A stretch of DNA of 64,000 bases from Lytechinus variegatus (GCF_018143015.1 NC_054747.1:30932733-30996732), one strand, 5' to 3'; shown: positions 1 to 13,318, counted from the stretch's first letter. Translations and numbers: made by a program. Notes: generated from the sequence alone by a model not told the origin.

Positions 1-2318
1 GTTTCTGGTCAGTATTGTGAACCAAATGCGCATGTAACATTGATCTTGATTGGTCAGTCGATTTAGCAATTGATCGCTAATCTTTGTGTTACGGAGCCCA
101 GGTGGCTGTCTAAGGTCATGTCACCCAGCCGGACTGCGGGTAAGGTGGCCTGGTCATAGCCACCGTTCTTCCCAGTGAAAATGCTTTTATTTATATTTGC
201 CACTCCATACCCGGGTGTAGATGGGTACACTCCTATCAGTAACCGGGTAGCTGACTCAATTTGGAAGGATGTTAAGGGAGAACATAGGTGGTGACGAAAA
301 TACCCTTATAAACAAACTTATTATCATCAACTTAATCATGCTAATTGCACTAATCCCTCATGCACCGACAATAGGCCTATGTTACATCACTTATTTTTAA
401 TAAGTTTTCCACAAATTGTCAGGGTCTTATGCAACATTTCTGAGAGAAAGAATTAATGTTCAAGAGTACATTTGAGCGAGAGAGCGAAGCGTTCGATCTG
501 ATATCTAGGGCATTTTTTCCCTTTTCTTGAATTGACTGTTCTGGTGCATATATCATGCATATTGGATGGAATTTGGGAAAATCTTCAAACAAGGGGCAAG
601 TTTTAAAAGGTTCGGACATCAAGAATTTAAATAAATGATGAAAGAATTAATTCACTGAAAATTGCCAATTTGCATTTGTAAACTATGATTTTTTTTAAGG
701 GCGAGTGTGCAAGTATTGCCTCAATTCCTAATCAGGACCCCGTCTTACAAAGAGCTGCGGTTAATCAAATCAATCTCAACTATATGAAAATCCATCAGTG
801 TCATAATTTTTATCCAGGAAATTTGCATTATGTCCTTGTAAACAGAGAAAAGCACACTGAAATTCCAAAAACAACGAATCAATGGTTTTACATCACATCT
901 CGACAATATTGTGAACAAACATGCATTTTAAATAATAAAACATTCAATAACAAAAGTCATGCTGTAGAATTACCCCAAAGGCAAGAATTTGCATGATTAA
1001 CAAAAGTCACGTTTTTTTAATACCACAAACGAATAATGACAGTTCACATTGATACCCCGTAAAATGAATATCACAACGCGCTGTCATCTTCTCCCCTGCC
1101 CTATTGATCCCGGCTAAAAGCTTCCATTGTGCCCCCTCACGGCGCATCCCTGCCTAAATGTTTGGACAAATCTAGCAGAAATGATTCGGAATAGAAATAT
1201 AATTAGAGTGGATCTTTTGACTCGGCTGCGGGGCGCGCGCACCTGCCTCGTCTAAAATCCCTCGGGGACAGGGTAGGAAACCCCGTTATCGGGGGAAGGT
1301 AAACGGATTGTGTCGTCTGCGCTTTGCTAAAAAGGTGATAGGTGAACGTTTTAATAGATTCTTTGAGGGCAAGATCGATGAGGGAGTATCTCAGGACAAA
1401 GGGAACACAGGGGTGTGAATTAAAGAATGAAAATTGAAAGAATAAATATACAAAGAGAGTACGCATATGTACATGTTAATAAATCAAATATAAGGATATG
1501 GCAGCTAGAAAGGGGGGGGGGGTGTACCATCTCTGAGTTTATATCTCTCACATTTTTTTTTCAAATTGATTTGAAATACATGGAGAAAAGGGTGAAAGGG
1601 TGCATTGTATCATTATAATATCAGTTTATTCTATTTTATTTATATTTGTTTTCTTCATTTCATACTGCAGGGTATGCCTCTTCAGTTATGCAAAACTGCT
1701 TTCCAAAGGCGCCCTACAGTTTAACAAATAACTCAATAAATCATAGAAATTCAATGTATGTAATAGAGTAAAAACAAAATACATTACATACATAAAGAGT
1801 GAATCAACAACGCACTTGAAAGTTCACTGTAGGCCCATATGTTACAAGGTTATAGAGCAAATATGAATAATTTTCAAATAATGAAAACAATCTTTTTCCT
1901 TCTACACGAATTATGTTTGTCTAATTTCTCCAGAGGCAAGGGGTGCGATATAAGGGCTGACTTTAAGATGATTTAAGGTCAAGAAAGAGTAAGGAAATTA
2001 ATAAAGGTTACATGCTAATTTTCAACATGAACAATTCAAATTCAGATAAGCCTAAATATAAATTAACATCATGGCAGAATCCTTTCAAATTAGGTCACAT
2101 CGATGATACTAATGGAAAGAGAAAACTAATTATTCTAACAGTTACGGTATACGCCTATAACAGCCGGCCTGATTTTGTTACGTTTTGTGTGTTTGTGTGA
2201 GGGTGTGTGTGTTGTTTTTGTTGTTTTGTTCTTTGGTTGTTTTTTTACATCCAGACGAGAAAAAGGAAACAATCTATCCACTTTGACGTCTCATCCCTGA
2301 ACATGATTTGACTGTTAC
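1..2318. other. Intergenic; possible degraded repeat at 40-300
   Basis: No supported gene is present. 60-110 is similar to 4636-4672 (the shared string CTTTGTGTTAC and neighbouring bases), so a degraded dispersed repeat is likely. 170-260 contains CCGGGT and GGGTAC motifs like those in SINE bodies. The open frames at 685-996 and 1427-1618 have no recognisable motif and AT-driven composition. Confidence 0.5.
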
Positions 2319-2445
2319 CTTTAAGCGATGCCACGAGCTCAGCCAAATAATTGGTTAAATGCGAATTAATTGGTTTGCCGTGAGTGCCTTTCTCATGCCA
2401 TTCAAACGTAATACCTCCCTGAAACTCGGCGGCGAAAGGGAGTTT
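2319..2445 (-). CDS. Possible isolated exon of an unrecognised gene
   Basis: On the minus strand a 127-base block is bordered by an acceptor-like ATGCAG and a donor-like GTAACA. It encodes KLPFAAEFQGGITFEWHEKG and a further 22 residues including LTNYLAELVASLK without a stop. Its composition is less AT-biased than the surroundings and the peptide looks protein-like. No family is recognised. Its phase (0 in, 1 out) does not fit the phase-1 end of the P450 first exon, so it is not offered as P450 exon 2. It could be chance. Confidence 0.18.
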
Positions 2446-4390
2446 CTGCATTATAAATGCACGGGCTAGACATCTTTTTATAGTCTGCTCCTGCTGATGA
2501 GAGTCAATCGTGCTTTACCTATACGGAATTGTCATTAAAAATGTCGATCTAAAAAAATTAATCTAAAAAATTAGCTTTTTGAAGAACTATTGTCCCCAAT
2601 CTGCCAATGCCTTTTAATATTAATTTCTTTTGAATATTGATTTGCCATCTGAACGTCATTTTTTATTCCATTTTAATTATTATTTGAGGCGAAGTATAAG
2701 AGTCTGGATTTTGTGAATTCGGATGAAATATAAAATATGAAATTGCTGTATGAATCATCAATGTTCATTGATTAAAATTTGTAAGCCTGGGTGTGGATGC
2801 GTATGTGTGTGTGGGTGTGTGGATACTATGATCAATGAAGGGTTTAAGATGAAACCAACGTAAGGCATTAAGGGATAACTCCCCCCCCCCCCTTTAGCCC
2901 ATTTTTCAAATTAATCCAATTAATTTATTCTTTGTTATTCTGGTCCACTGGGCCGCTTTTTTGCTGCTTGCATGTAAATAAAAGGTTTTAAAAATTGAGA
3001 AAAAAAATCAAATAAAACAGACATAAAAAATGATTTTAGAAAAGATTGAGTAAAATCAATGTCTTTCTCTTTCAATAAAGGCCGATATTAAGCTTTTACT
3101 AATTCATTTTTCTACTTTTTATTCATCGTGCAATTTTATTTCATTTTGGTAATGAAGTAATAAAGGACGCTTAACGTTAACGTTTGTATTAATAACTATG
3201 TGCATTACTACTACTGTTTTCAATTTACACACTGTACTTTTCTCTTACTGATATTGTGAATGAACAAGGTTTCGTGTGTGCGTGTGCGTGTGCGTACGGG
3301 TGCGCGTGTGGAGTGTGTGTATGTGTATATGTTTGCACATAGATAAGTTTTCACATGAACGAACCGGATTGAGGAACACACGTCAGGCAAGCGATGTACG
3401 CTTCAATGGCTGACAAACACGAGCCTGGACAACCGTACTATTTTGTAAAGAATACCAAGTTGATCTGATTCGGGGCTTGTCAAGTAAACGCTGCTATTGG
3501 TAGAATAATATGCAGTTTGATGCTGTTGAAAGAGGGAAAAGTGTCCTTTTTATTAAAGGGGAGGATAATAGGACCAACGTGTGCAACGTGTGGTATAGAT
3601 CGGGGTGGGGTGCACTGCCCTTCCCCAATAAAATATAATAATAATGATAATAATAATGATAATAATAATGATAATAATAGAGAAATGAATAAATGAAAAA
3701 TAAATCAATTAACAAGATGAAATAAAAATAAAAATGAAATGAAATAAAATTATGAGCAAATAGTGATTAAAAAAGGAATAACTAAATTAATTGAATATTT
3801 TCAAAATGAGTAAATAAAATGAAATAAAATCTAAACAATGAATTAAAAATAAATTAATAAAGCGTAAATGGGAGGCTGTGGAACTAACCCCAAGAGAAAA
3901 AGGAAAAGGAGAAAATGAAAGAAAAGAAAATGATGATTATTTACAAAATCAACATAATACTAGATTTTCGAAAAAAAAAATAAAAGGAAAACTCTCGCTC
4001 GATACTTCTTAGCAATTTTGCCCCGTAGACACCATATTGAGCCGCCTCCTCGTTTTGTGGTTCGTAACGCCACAGACTTCAATGTATTTTATTTCATTTG
4101 CGCTTACAAATGATTTATGGTCTTTCATTGTTTAACTGAACTTACCATATGTACAGGCAGTGAATGTAAAAATTGATTGAATATTCGCCTTGTATTATTC
4201 CATGTTGCTTTTTGTACAGAATATTAGTTTTCTGCCACCAACTTTGCAACAACAACAAAAAAAAGCCCGGCATGAAAACAGAGCCCGTAACACAAACCTA
4301 AGCAATGATCGTAGAACATTTTATTACGATTGATTCCATTGACTACAGTGTACAATTAATCATGAAAATCAAGCGTACGATCAATCGCTA
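2446..4390. other. AT-rich intergenic with simple repeats
   Basis: The region holds a C run at 2881-2892, a GT-rich tract at 3272-3330, an (AAT/GAT)n microsatellite at 3634-3679 and AATAAA-rich sequence up to about 3860. No gene is seen. Confidence 0.6.
3634..3679. repeat. (AAT)n/(GAT)n microsatellite
   Basis: A short imperfect AATAATAATGAT tandem repeat. Confidence 0.85.
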
Positions 4391-4630
4391 CACAGCAAAA
4401 ACTGTGGTGTTAACCGGTGTACATAGAGGACCACACCGGTTATTTTACACTCGGTGTTAAATTGGTGGTGTTAGTTTTACACATATAGGTGTTATTACAA
4501 CACCTATGGTTGTTACATTTACACTCTTTGGTGTTATATTCAATCTCTAGGGTGTTATTTTAACGCCTCAGGGTGTGGTCCTCTATTAACACCAACTGGT
4601 GTCAGTTTTAACACCACAGTTTTTACAGTG
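4391..4630 (+). mobile_element. TA-flanked MITE, family A, copy 1
   Basis: A 240-bp element with inverted ends (CACAGCAAAAACTGTGGTG at the left; CACTGTAAAAACTGTGGTG when the right end is reversed), flanked by TA on both sides. The interior is rich in GGTGTTA / TAACACC strings that make it foldable. The TA target and short CA-starting ends suggest a Tc1/mariner-type parent. Copies 2 and 3 are at 7306 and 11878. The 13-bp flank TACGATCAATCGC is also repeated on both sides (4376-4388, 4631-4643). Confidence 0.85.
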
Positions 4631-4982
4631 TACGATCAATCGCCTAACCTTTGTGTTACAGGATCCAGGGTATTTTGTCTGAATATACTTTCATATATTG
4701 AATAGCTGCATTAAAAATGCACAAAACCACACAATAGAATAGTGCATTGACTGGGTTGGTTTTGGTTTTGTACTTGCAGTGGTTTTGATTTTCTTACGCT
4801 CTGTAGACCTCTTGTGTTAACGTACTTTTATTTTACCTCTTGTTTATATAACATAAATCAAACCTCCTTGATAATACAGAAACCATGCATCGATTGAATT
4901 ATAAATGAGGATTTTCGATCTATTTTGTCTAGTATAATATGTTTGCATGAAGCGGAGGCAGGGGAAGCCCCCCCCAAAAAAA

Positions 4983-5258
4983 AAAAAAAATAATAATAAT
5001 AATAATGAATAATAATAATCTTTTAATCTGAAAGACGTGGGTTCGATTCCAAGCCATGGCGTGTTTTCCTTCAGCGAGAAATTTACCCACATTGTGCTGC
5101 ACTCAACCCATGTGAAATAAATGGGTACCGGCAGGAAGTAATTTCTCAAAAAGCTGTGCGCACCGGAGCGGTAGAGTACAGCTTACCCGGGGCAATATAG
5201 GAGCGCCTTGAGCACCTAGCAAGGTGGATACGTACGCTACACAAATCCTTTATTATTA
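4983..5258 (+). mobile_element. tRNA-derived SINE copy, 5' truncated
   Basis: A B-box GGTTCGATTCC (5040-5050) is followed by a body shared with the SINEs at 6393 and 20880 (CCATGGCGT, CACATTGTGCTGCACTC, GGGTACCGGCAGG). The 5' A-box half is replaced by an (AAT)n tract, and the 3' end merges into a TTATTATTA tail. Non-functional pol III fossil. Confidence 0.8.
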
Positions 5259-6392
5259 TAACATATACCGTATATTATTAAAATAATATAAATTAAAATA
5301 GACTTAAAAGTTCACCCTGATGTTCTGATGTTGTTTTTCGTAAAAGCAGGAAAATAGGAAAACATTGGTGAAGGTTTGGTGAAAAATCCGTCAGAATTAG
5401 AAAGCTGTGATTTGTTAACATGTGACATGTACAAGTAGGGGCCTATATTTTGTCATCGATTTTTACATATCGGTAATGTTACGTCATCATGAAATGTTAT
5501 TTTTGCATGATTTCCGATTAGGTCTCTGTTTTGATACAATTTGCCTGCTATGTTTACTACAGTGTGTGTATTCACAGCTGCAATTATCATTTTGCTTTAT
5601 ATTTCCTTGATTATGTATGTATGCATTTTATTTGAATGAATAATAAAGATCACTACAAAACAAAATACGTTTACTGGATGTCAGTTGCTCAGATCATGTC
5701 GACTGGTGCGGAGAGATCTTTTTTGTCAACCTTCTTTCATGTGGGAATGCGCTGACCAGTCATGGCACAATCTCTGTTTAAAACGCCCCCTACTGTTAAC
5801 CATTGACCAATGTTTTTCTATTTTTGTTCTTTGATGCTATTATCAAACACAAAGAAATATATCGACTGGCTCTATTAACCCGACTTACACAATACAGGAC
5901 CCATTGTGTATTATTGAACGGGCATTTAGCAGACAACATTAGGCCTAAATATGTCTGGTATGAAAAGAAGGCTTTGGAAAGCAGTCGATGGCTAGCTGGG
6001 AGGAGTGTATTACATGTATTTAAAGTGGGATTATTGCGATGGACAATAAGAAAAGCCGAGACTTGGAGGAATGTTAAGGAATGGGCCAGGGGTAATTTAA
6101 GGATTGCGTTAAAGAGGGATGTAAAGGGATAAACATGGTAGCCTCAGCGTCTCAAAGGGAGAGAGAAAGAGAGGGAGAGAGAGAAATCCAAATATGAAAA
6201 ACAAGCACGAAAAGACGGTTGGTGGCATTTCTTTATTTATTTCTCTGTTTGTTTTAAAAACGTCCTTCATTACCCAAAGAATCTGTTAAGAGGTCAAAAA
6301 GAAACTGGAATAAACGATATTGGTCCGTGTAAGAAATACTTCTTGGGAAGGAGAAGACTAGCTAAGACTGAGGAGAGAAGGAATAAAAGACG
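5259..6392. other. Intergenic, GA-rich tract at 6154-6187
   Basis: No supported gene. A 109-codon open frame at 5803-6132 shows no recognisable domain or splice context. A (GA)n-type tract lies at 6154-6187. Confidence 0.5.
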
Positions 6393-6682
6393 TAATAATA
6401 ATAATAATAGGCATTTATATAGCGCCATCTATCTAGAAATATTCTATTCCGAGGCGCGTTGTTATTATTATTATTACCCCGGCTTTAGCTCGAGCTGCCT
6501 CTCAGCGCTCATGCATTCAAGGAATTAATCCTGCCGGGTACCCATTCACCTCACCTGGGTCGAGTGCAGCACAATGTGGATAAATTTCTTGCTGAAGGAA
6601 ATTACGCCATGGCTGGGATTCGAACCCACGACCCTCTGTTTCAAAGTCAGAAGACTTATCCACTGGGCCACAACGCTCCACG
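6393..6682 (-). mobile_element. tRNA-derived SINE, full-length copy
   Basis: On the minus strand the element starts CGTGGAGCGTTGTGGCCCAG. It has an A-box TGGCCCAGTGG and a B-box GGTTCGAATCC, a shared body, a conserved 3' part (CCCCGGCTTTAGCTCGAG on the plus strand) and an (ATT)n tail at 6393-6410. It is almost the same as the plus-strand copy at 20880-21172. Confidence 0.9.
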
Positions 6683-7305
6683 TAGAATATAAGCAGTGAG
6701 GGATGAAGGGTTAATGGAGAAAGGGTGGGCGATGAGGAAGGGGGGGGGGGTCGGGGAGGTAATCTGGTAAAAGTTGATTTATTCATGGACCTACCACTCT
6801 GTAGGTCCATGATTTATTGAAACGCTATGTAATATTTGTCGTGTATAAGTTATGTGTAAATCGTATTCGAATAACCACATAAGTACACGAACGAAAGACA
6901 TTAATACATCGGGTAAACCACATATCATGAAATCAATTTTTAAAAGTAAATTAGCATTTTTTTTTATTTCTACAAAGAGAAGTATGCTCATGCTTTCATC
7001 CGTGAGGAATCGACCTTTAATCAAAATGTTATCTGTCATTTCATTAACTGCATTATAACATTTTAGCATCCACGACAGTTTCTCCGGCGACAACTGCTCC
7101 GGGCTTTATTTCGTCTAAGATATAGGGTCGCAATAGGGTTTTATGTTAGGCTTAGGATATGTTTTTGATGGGGAATTATATCCAGGGTTGCAGTTGGTCA
7201 TTCCATGAGTGTGTGGAATTTTCAGCGGAGCAATTGTCGCCAGAGCAAATGTCACGGGACCATTTTTCATGCTCTGACACACGGACAGACAAACACACAA
7301 ACATA
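6683..7305. other. Intergenic with a GCGACA/GCTCCGG short repeat
   Basis: 7085-7105 (CGGCGACAACTGCTCCGGG) and 7226-7255 (GCGGAGCAATTGTCGCC, then AGAGCAAATGTCAC) form an inverted pair around about 130 bases, so a small inverted-repeat element spanning about 7080-7260 is likely. A G run lies at 6739-6750. No gene is seen. Confidence 0.45.
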
Positions 7306-7544
7306 CACTGTAAAAACTGTGGTGTTAAAACTGACACCAATTGGTGTTAATAGAGGACCACACCCTGAGGTGTTAAAATTACACCCTAAAGATTGAACAT
7401 AACACCAAAGAGTGTAAATGTAACAACCAAAGGTGTTGTAATATTACCTATAGGTGTCAAACTAACACCACCAATTTAACACCGGTGTAAAATAACTGGT
7501 GTGGTCCTCTATGTATTCCGGTTAACACCACAGTTTTTGCTGTG
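7306..7544 (-). mobile_element. TA-flanked MITE, family A, copy 2
   Basis: Same family as 4391-4630, inserted in the opposite direction, 239 bp. Ends CACTGTAAAAACTGTGGTG and (reversed) CACAGCAAAAACTGTGGTG, with TA on both sides (7304-7305, 7545-7546). Confidence 0.85.
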
Positions 7545-9413
7545 TACGGAGAGAACGACAGAAGGAAAACTACCTATATAGACTGAGTCACATACGGAGA
7601 CAGACGACATCAGTCAGTCAAAATGGCCGCCATAATAATAGCTGATGATCTAATCAATTTAGAATGACTTCTTGTCTGGGGTCCCTGGATATCCACTTGT
7701 GCCGAGAATTGACAAACATCATCACTGTATTGTATATATGCATGATTCATTGTGTGGATCTCTCCGAGAGGACGTGAAACCGTAAGTTACTTGTTTTTTT
7801 TACTCACAAATGCATTTTTTTTTGGGGGGGGGGAGAATTTTCTGCATTTATTGGAATGGATATACATGTACAAAACAAATTTACAATGCAGAAACATTAT
7901 GGCATAAGGTACATAACAAAATGAAAATTTTGTAATTATAGAGTTAGACAGTGTGGCGAGCCAACTTAAATGGGGGGAAATGTATATAGCACTTGGCAAA
8001 CTATAAATTATATATTAAGCAAAATTCTGCTTGAAGCACAGCAGCCAAATAAGGGAAGGGATACGCATGGAAACCTATAAAATTTTCTTACGGAAAAAAT
8101 ACCTTTAAATGTAACCATAACCCCAGCCAAACTTCACACGTTTTTTTTTTGTTATTATTATTCACAGTTATCTTTTTGTCAAGTCCTCACTCAGACGTGA
8201 CTTGTAGAGCTTGAAGTTGGCAAAATGTACATTTTTTTTCATCGAATATGTCTTGAAAAAACAACACTTCTGTGAAATGTGAAGGTCGCGTGAGATTGGG
8301 AACCATTACAGCTAAAATAGATTGCGTCATGAAGAGCTGCATGCTAAACAAAATGTTACCGGAAAGAATATGTTTGAATAAATCTGTCCTTTTCCCAGAG
8401 CATGCAGATAAGTCTGATATATTGGGTTGTCGAACATTTTAATTAAAGGGGGGGGGGTGAGGGGGAGAGAGCGGGATATAAAGATCGAGGGAGAGAGATA
8501 TATACATAGTAAAAGAGAGGGGATATTGGTTTGTTTGGTTTTATTTACGGTATAAAAAAATCACAATAAAACACATTGGACAAGATAATATGATATTACA
8601 TATGAATATAATAAACATGAACATAAAAATATACGGATGGATCACTCTATTCAGAGCCATTCATATAATGGTTCTGTTCTTCCTAGACATGCTAGAGGTC
8701 CAGAATAAGAGATGGGAGACGCGAAAGAAGAGACTATGAATAGAGAGAGGTGGGAGAGGGAAGAAATGGAAGATAAAAAGAATGAGAGAGAGATAGAGGG
8801 GGAGAGGAAGGGAGAGAAGTAACAGAGATCAGCCGACATTCCAAACAGAAAGGGATGCGCAGAATAATAGTTATTGTCTGCGCGTTTTAACAATAGAGGA
8901 TGAAAATAATTCCCGCCCTTTCAACATAGAAGATTGAAAAGCCATCTTTACAAAACGATAAGCGGTGTAGGAAAAGACTTCTATACATCTTTTTTTCCTT
9001 TAAGAGTCTATTATGGTCGATCGAACAAAAAGAAAATCGATCATACTAAGGACATAAGGAGAATAAAATATCATTCAATTCAAGCCTGGGTTACTTCAGT
9101 TCATCTTCTTCTGTATCGTAAAGTGTATAGAGGTTATGATAATGATAAAACTATACGAACAACATGAAAAATGAATTATGTTGGCCCTAAATGCGGGGCT
9201 CCTGGCTTAAAGCCGGAAAACATTGCTATGTATAGTTTTATCATAAACTCTATAGTACACTTTGTGATGTTTTATACATAGATAATTCACTTGCTTGCAC
9301 TCATATGTAATTTATTAGTAAGGTATTTAGTATTTAAATGACTATTTTACCTTTAAAATTCATAGAAAAAATATAATATTGTGAAAATTTTTGTTTCATA
9401 TAGAAAGACTTAG

Positions 9414-9670
9414 CAAACATTGGAGGAGGGAGAAAAGGGAGAGGGTGGGAGGGAGAAGATTTGGAAAATAATGGGACGGAAAGGGGACTGGGGAAGATAG
9501 AGCAGAGAGGGAAAGGGATAGCATGAGATGATAGCAAGAGAGAGAGTCAGAAAAGTGATGAGAGGGAGAGAGATAGACAGAGGAAGGTGAAGAGATAGAC
9601 AGAGGAAATAGAAGAGAAAGAGAGAGAGAGTAGAAAGAGAGGGAGAAAGAAAGAGAGATGGGGAGGGGGA
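9414..9670 (+). repeat. GA-rich polypurine tract
   Basis: About 250 bases of nearly uninterrupted G and A with GGGAGAGA and GAGAAAGA units. A matching but shorter tract lies at 8700-8830. Confidence 0.8.
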
Positions 9671-11280
9671 GATGGATGAAGGCTTTATTGGGTCTACACA
9701 AAATGAATGGGAAGTCTCGTGGACAGACGCAACCACCAATCACGTGACCTCACAAATATTGTCCCCCTGTAAGATTCCCGCGACGCCACGGACATGGCAT
9801 TCTTACCCATGATGTAGAGCTACCAACACCCACTGTACAAACTACGAACCATGACAGCTATAGTATAAGGGGCATTGTCACCCCGGACATTTTAATTCAT
9901 ACCTTTACTGCATATTCCCAAACAACAACATAAAAACATGCTAAATGTTAACCATAACCCTCATGTGCATCAGCGTTTCAATTCTACAATAAAAAAAAGA
10001 TATATGACTTCGTCAGTTTTCTGCCCAACTTAAACAATATTTAAATATATAATATTCATGTCTGCCAAGTGAATACTACAAACTTGAGTTTGAATTTCAT
10101 TTCAATAATTATGATATCGTCTTAAATTTGTTGCTGAGTTTATTTTTGGTGTTGTTGTTGTTAGCTTAAAGTTAGATTAATTTTCTATACAAAAAAACAT
10201 TGTAAGTTCCATTTGAGGGTTAACAAACTTGCTAAAAAGTTGTATGACCAACTTATTACATAAACCTACACCAATACTATCCACAAATTTTTTAAAAACC
10301 CATTCGTTAAAAAAGTAATGTTTTACGTTGGAAAGTTCAGGTGTGAACGAACCTTACATCTTTTGCGAAAAGAGGAGTATGACCATGAACATCAAAACTA
10401 CGTCGTCGTCACTTTAAGTATCGAGTTATGAGAGTTCTAAAGCAATTGACCTTCAAATTATTATCATTGATACAACATAGCGCCAGACATAGACAATACA
10501 TAGACAATAATATTATCTTTGAGTCTAAAGCACTTAAAGGGAAAGTAATCAAGTGTTGTGTTGATTTAGGAAGAAAAAGAAAGAAAAAATTGCAACTAAA
10601 AGAGTGCAAAATGTAGCTAACTGTGCCCTGCAGATGTGCAAAGTGTCAGTGTACAAATTATCCAAAAGTAGCTATCAGGGTTGCATTTGAAGGGAGCACG
10701 AGTCACTTTCTTCTTAAACGTGTATGACACAAGTGCAAGATAACAAAGAGAGAGAGAGAAAAAACCGACACTTTACAGCTAGGAGCTTTGAGAATATAGA
10801 GGAATATTGAATTTACAATGTTTAGAAATTCCAAAATCAAAATGAATGTGCCATTAAAGTTGCTAACTTGAAACATTTTTTTCTTTAAGTGCTTCTCGTT
10901 GGTTTTTAAACATGTTAAATAAGTTTTACTTTATCAATGGACCTCTCATTTAAATACTCTTCTTTAATTGTGTCCCTATATATATTTTTTTTATTTTGTC
11001 CTATTTTCCTCCCTTTTCACTACTCGTCGTATGATAGGGGCAGTCGCCCCTGCCCCCTCTTATAGGCGCCGCCCTAAATATACATGTAATCTGTGTACAG
11101 CGTTCAAGGTTAATAAGGTAAACAGTACATATTATCGAGTTTTGTTTTTCAATCATGCGAATGCAGTTGGGAAGGGCGATTTTCCCCGGTCGGGGACAGC
11201 TTTCGGCGGGACAAGCTGGTTACCCCCGTAATGAAAATCCTTTTTCATATCGTAAAAAACAAGATCTGCTTTGGAATCCC

Positions 11281-11386
11281 CAAGTCCACCGTCCCCTCCC
11301 TCTCTCTCCCCCTATCTCCATCTCTCCTTCTCTCTCCCCTTCTCTTCCTTTTGTTCACTATCTCTCCCTTTCTCTCTCTTCTGAGA
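11281..11386 (+). repeat. CT-rich polypyrimidine tract
   Basis: An imperfect (CT)n/(CCCT)n stretch. Confidence 0.8.
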
Positions 11387-11877
11387 GATGACATTCTCCA
11401 ATAGGATTCCTACCGCGACCCCATCTTGCATAGCCTTGATATTGAGGGTTGATCATGCAGTACATACCCGCGTGTATCATCAGTTGAAACGTTACGTCAA
11501 TCATGCATTTCATTGTCATAATGCCCCCATGCCAAACCGTGTATACATAAACCATACGGGACTACCATGCAATAGTAGGTTATATTACCCTGATACAGAA
11601 TCACAATATGGCACGATAAGTGACGTCATGCGGTAAATATTTTGTAAATATTTTACATATAGTTAAAATAAAATATCACAAGAAATATAAAAATGTATAT
11701 AAAAATATCATAACACTTTATGTTGATTATATTATTGATTACTTCCAAACAATTTTTATCTCGACAAGTTAGCCTTTCATTGTGTTACGTAATTATTGTT
11801 ATTCATTCGTTTGATAACGTACAGAATATTTGGATTTCAAAACGGTAATGATTACCATTTTGATTGTCATTATTATA

Positions 11878-12104
11878 CAGCAAAACTGTGGTGTTAACCG
11901 GTGTACATAGTGGACCACACCAGTTATTTTACACCGGTGTTAAATTTGTGGAGTTAGTTTTACACCTATAGGTGATATTACAACACCTATGGTTGTTACA
12001 TTTACACTCTTTGGTGTTATGTTCAATCTCTAGGGTGTTATTTTAGCACCTCAGGGTGTGGTCCTCTTTAACACCATGGTGTCAGTTTTAACACCACAGT
12101 TATA
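11878..12104 (+). mobile_element. TA-flanked MITE, family A, copy 3 (degraded right end)
   Basis: Same interior order as copy 1 (GTGGACCACACC, TTACACCGGTGTTAAAT, CACTCTTTGGTGTTATGTTC, CACCTCAGGGTGTGGTCC). The right terminus has decayed after CCACAGTTATA. Confidence 0.8.
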
Positions 12105-13107
12105 CTTTGCATTGGATGAACATATTTTACACCTAAGTTTACATAATAGTTGAAATAACAGAAATGAAAAGTCATTCATTTACACTGTGTTATTTTCATT
12201 CGTGTATTTTGTTTCATTTGGAACCTTTAATTGCACAAACATATTTTACACACATGTATGAAAATATGAAATAATTTGGATTTCATGGGATAAAATATGA
12301 CATAATGGAAATGGGGGCATGGCGCCATCGGCCAACCAATTGCATATGCATACAACTGTTTTCATAAAATATTGCTATACTTTGAAATTCACTAGTATCA
12401 TCATCATCCTTATCAGATTTTGATCGAATTTTTAGCTTTCCATTCGTTAAATTGTATACTCTTTCTATTTAGAAAATATCAGTTTAAGACTTGGAGAACC
12501 CATTTAATAACGCGTCTCATAAAGTCACAACAGATACTTTGCATTGTGGGTCTCGGTTAAAATTGTTTCGGTTCACGATCATTGAAAGGGATTGTATATT
12601 TATCAACATAATATATATTTGAGACTACAAGTGATTAAGTCAACATGGCTGTAACTTAGTATGTAATAGAAACTAAACACAAATTGTTTTTACCTTTGTC
12701 TACATGTATAACCATAATAGTGGCCAACGTAAGAATATCACGACAGTTTGTACAGTACGTGTTTTGAGTTTGGGGAAAATTTTACTTCAGCATATAGGTT
12801 TGATATAAAGCCTATAGGCCTATACCATGTGTTTTGCGAACAACTACAGTTGTTATAGTTGTTATAACAACTTTTATACGCGGGATGGACAAGAAAAGTA
12901 TAAGAAACTTGTGTTTTGAGACATGGTGTATGATTTCTGGAAAATTACAAGGGAGCGACGCGAGCGAGCTGAAGGGGGCATTTTGGAATCATGAATTCAT
13001 AGCTATCTATTGGTTGATGTATATGTATTTCTTATTGTCCCCTATGAAGCAAGATATATGATACCAACTAAATTATAAGAGGCCCAATATGGGAGGTTTT
13101 ATATATA
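12105..13107. other. Intergenic, nothing recognised
   Basis: AT-rich sequence. It holds the palindrome TATAGGCCTATA near 12804 and a GCGACGCGAGCGAGC string at 12956-12970 that resembles a motif repeated elsewhere in the window. Confidence 0.5.
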
Positions 13108-13312
13108 CACTTTAAAAAATGGAATGTTAAATCAACATTTGAAAGATTGGAGGAGTGACAACCTTTTCCAAATGTTACATCCAATTTTGTATAAAGCTAA
13201 ATCCAACATTTTAAGTGTTGGGTAGAACCATTTAAAGTGGTAATGCAACATTTAGAAAATGTTGTCACTCCAACCTTTCAAATGTTGATTTAACATTCCA
13301 TTTTTTAGAGTT
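13108..13312 (+). mobile_element. TA-flanked MITE, family B, copy 1
   Basis: About 205 bp with ends CACTTTAAAAAATGGAATG and (reversed) ACTCTAAAAAATGGAATG. The near-palindromic interior holds inverted blocks such as AACATTTGAAAG / CTTTCAAATGTT. Copy 2 is at 17959. Confidence 0.8.
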
Positions 13313-13318
13313 TATATA

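Larger units (their letters stand above)
7545..11877. other. Intergenic; purine-rich tracts
   Basis: No supported gene. GA-rich tracts lie at about 8447-8520, 8700-8830 and 9414-9670, an AGAGAG stretch near 10747-10760, and a CT-rich tract at 11281-11386. The long open frames here (for example 9396-9743, minus) are low-complexity Ser/Leu/Pro translations of these tracts. Confidence 0.6.

Noticed and set aside
2319..2445. Second exon of the P450 at 15375
   Set aside because: The phase does not match the P450 exon 1 donor and the peptide lacks the C-helix WxxxR pattern; kept only as a low-confidence exon of unknown identity.
9396..9743. Overlapping Ser/Leu-rich frames of 109-115 codons on the minus strand
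   Set aside because: They are translations of a GA-rich polypurine tract.
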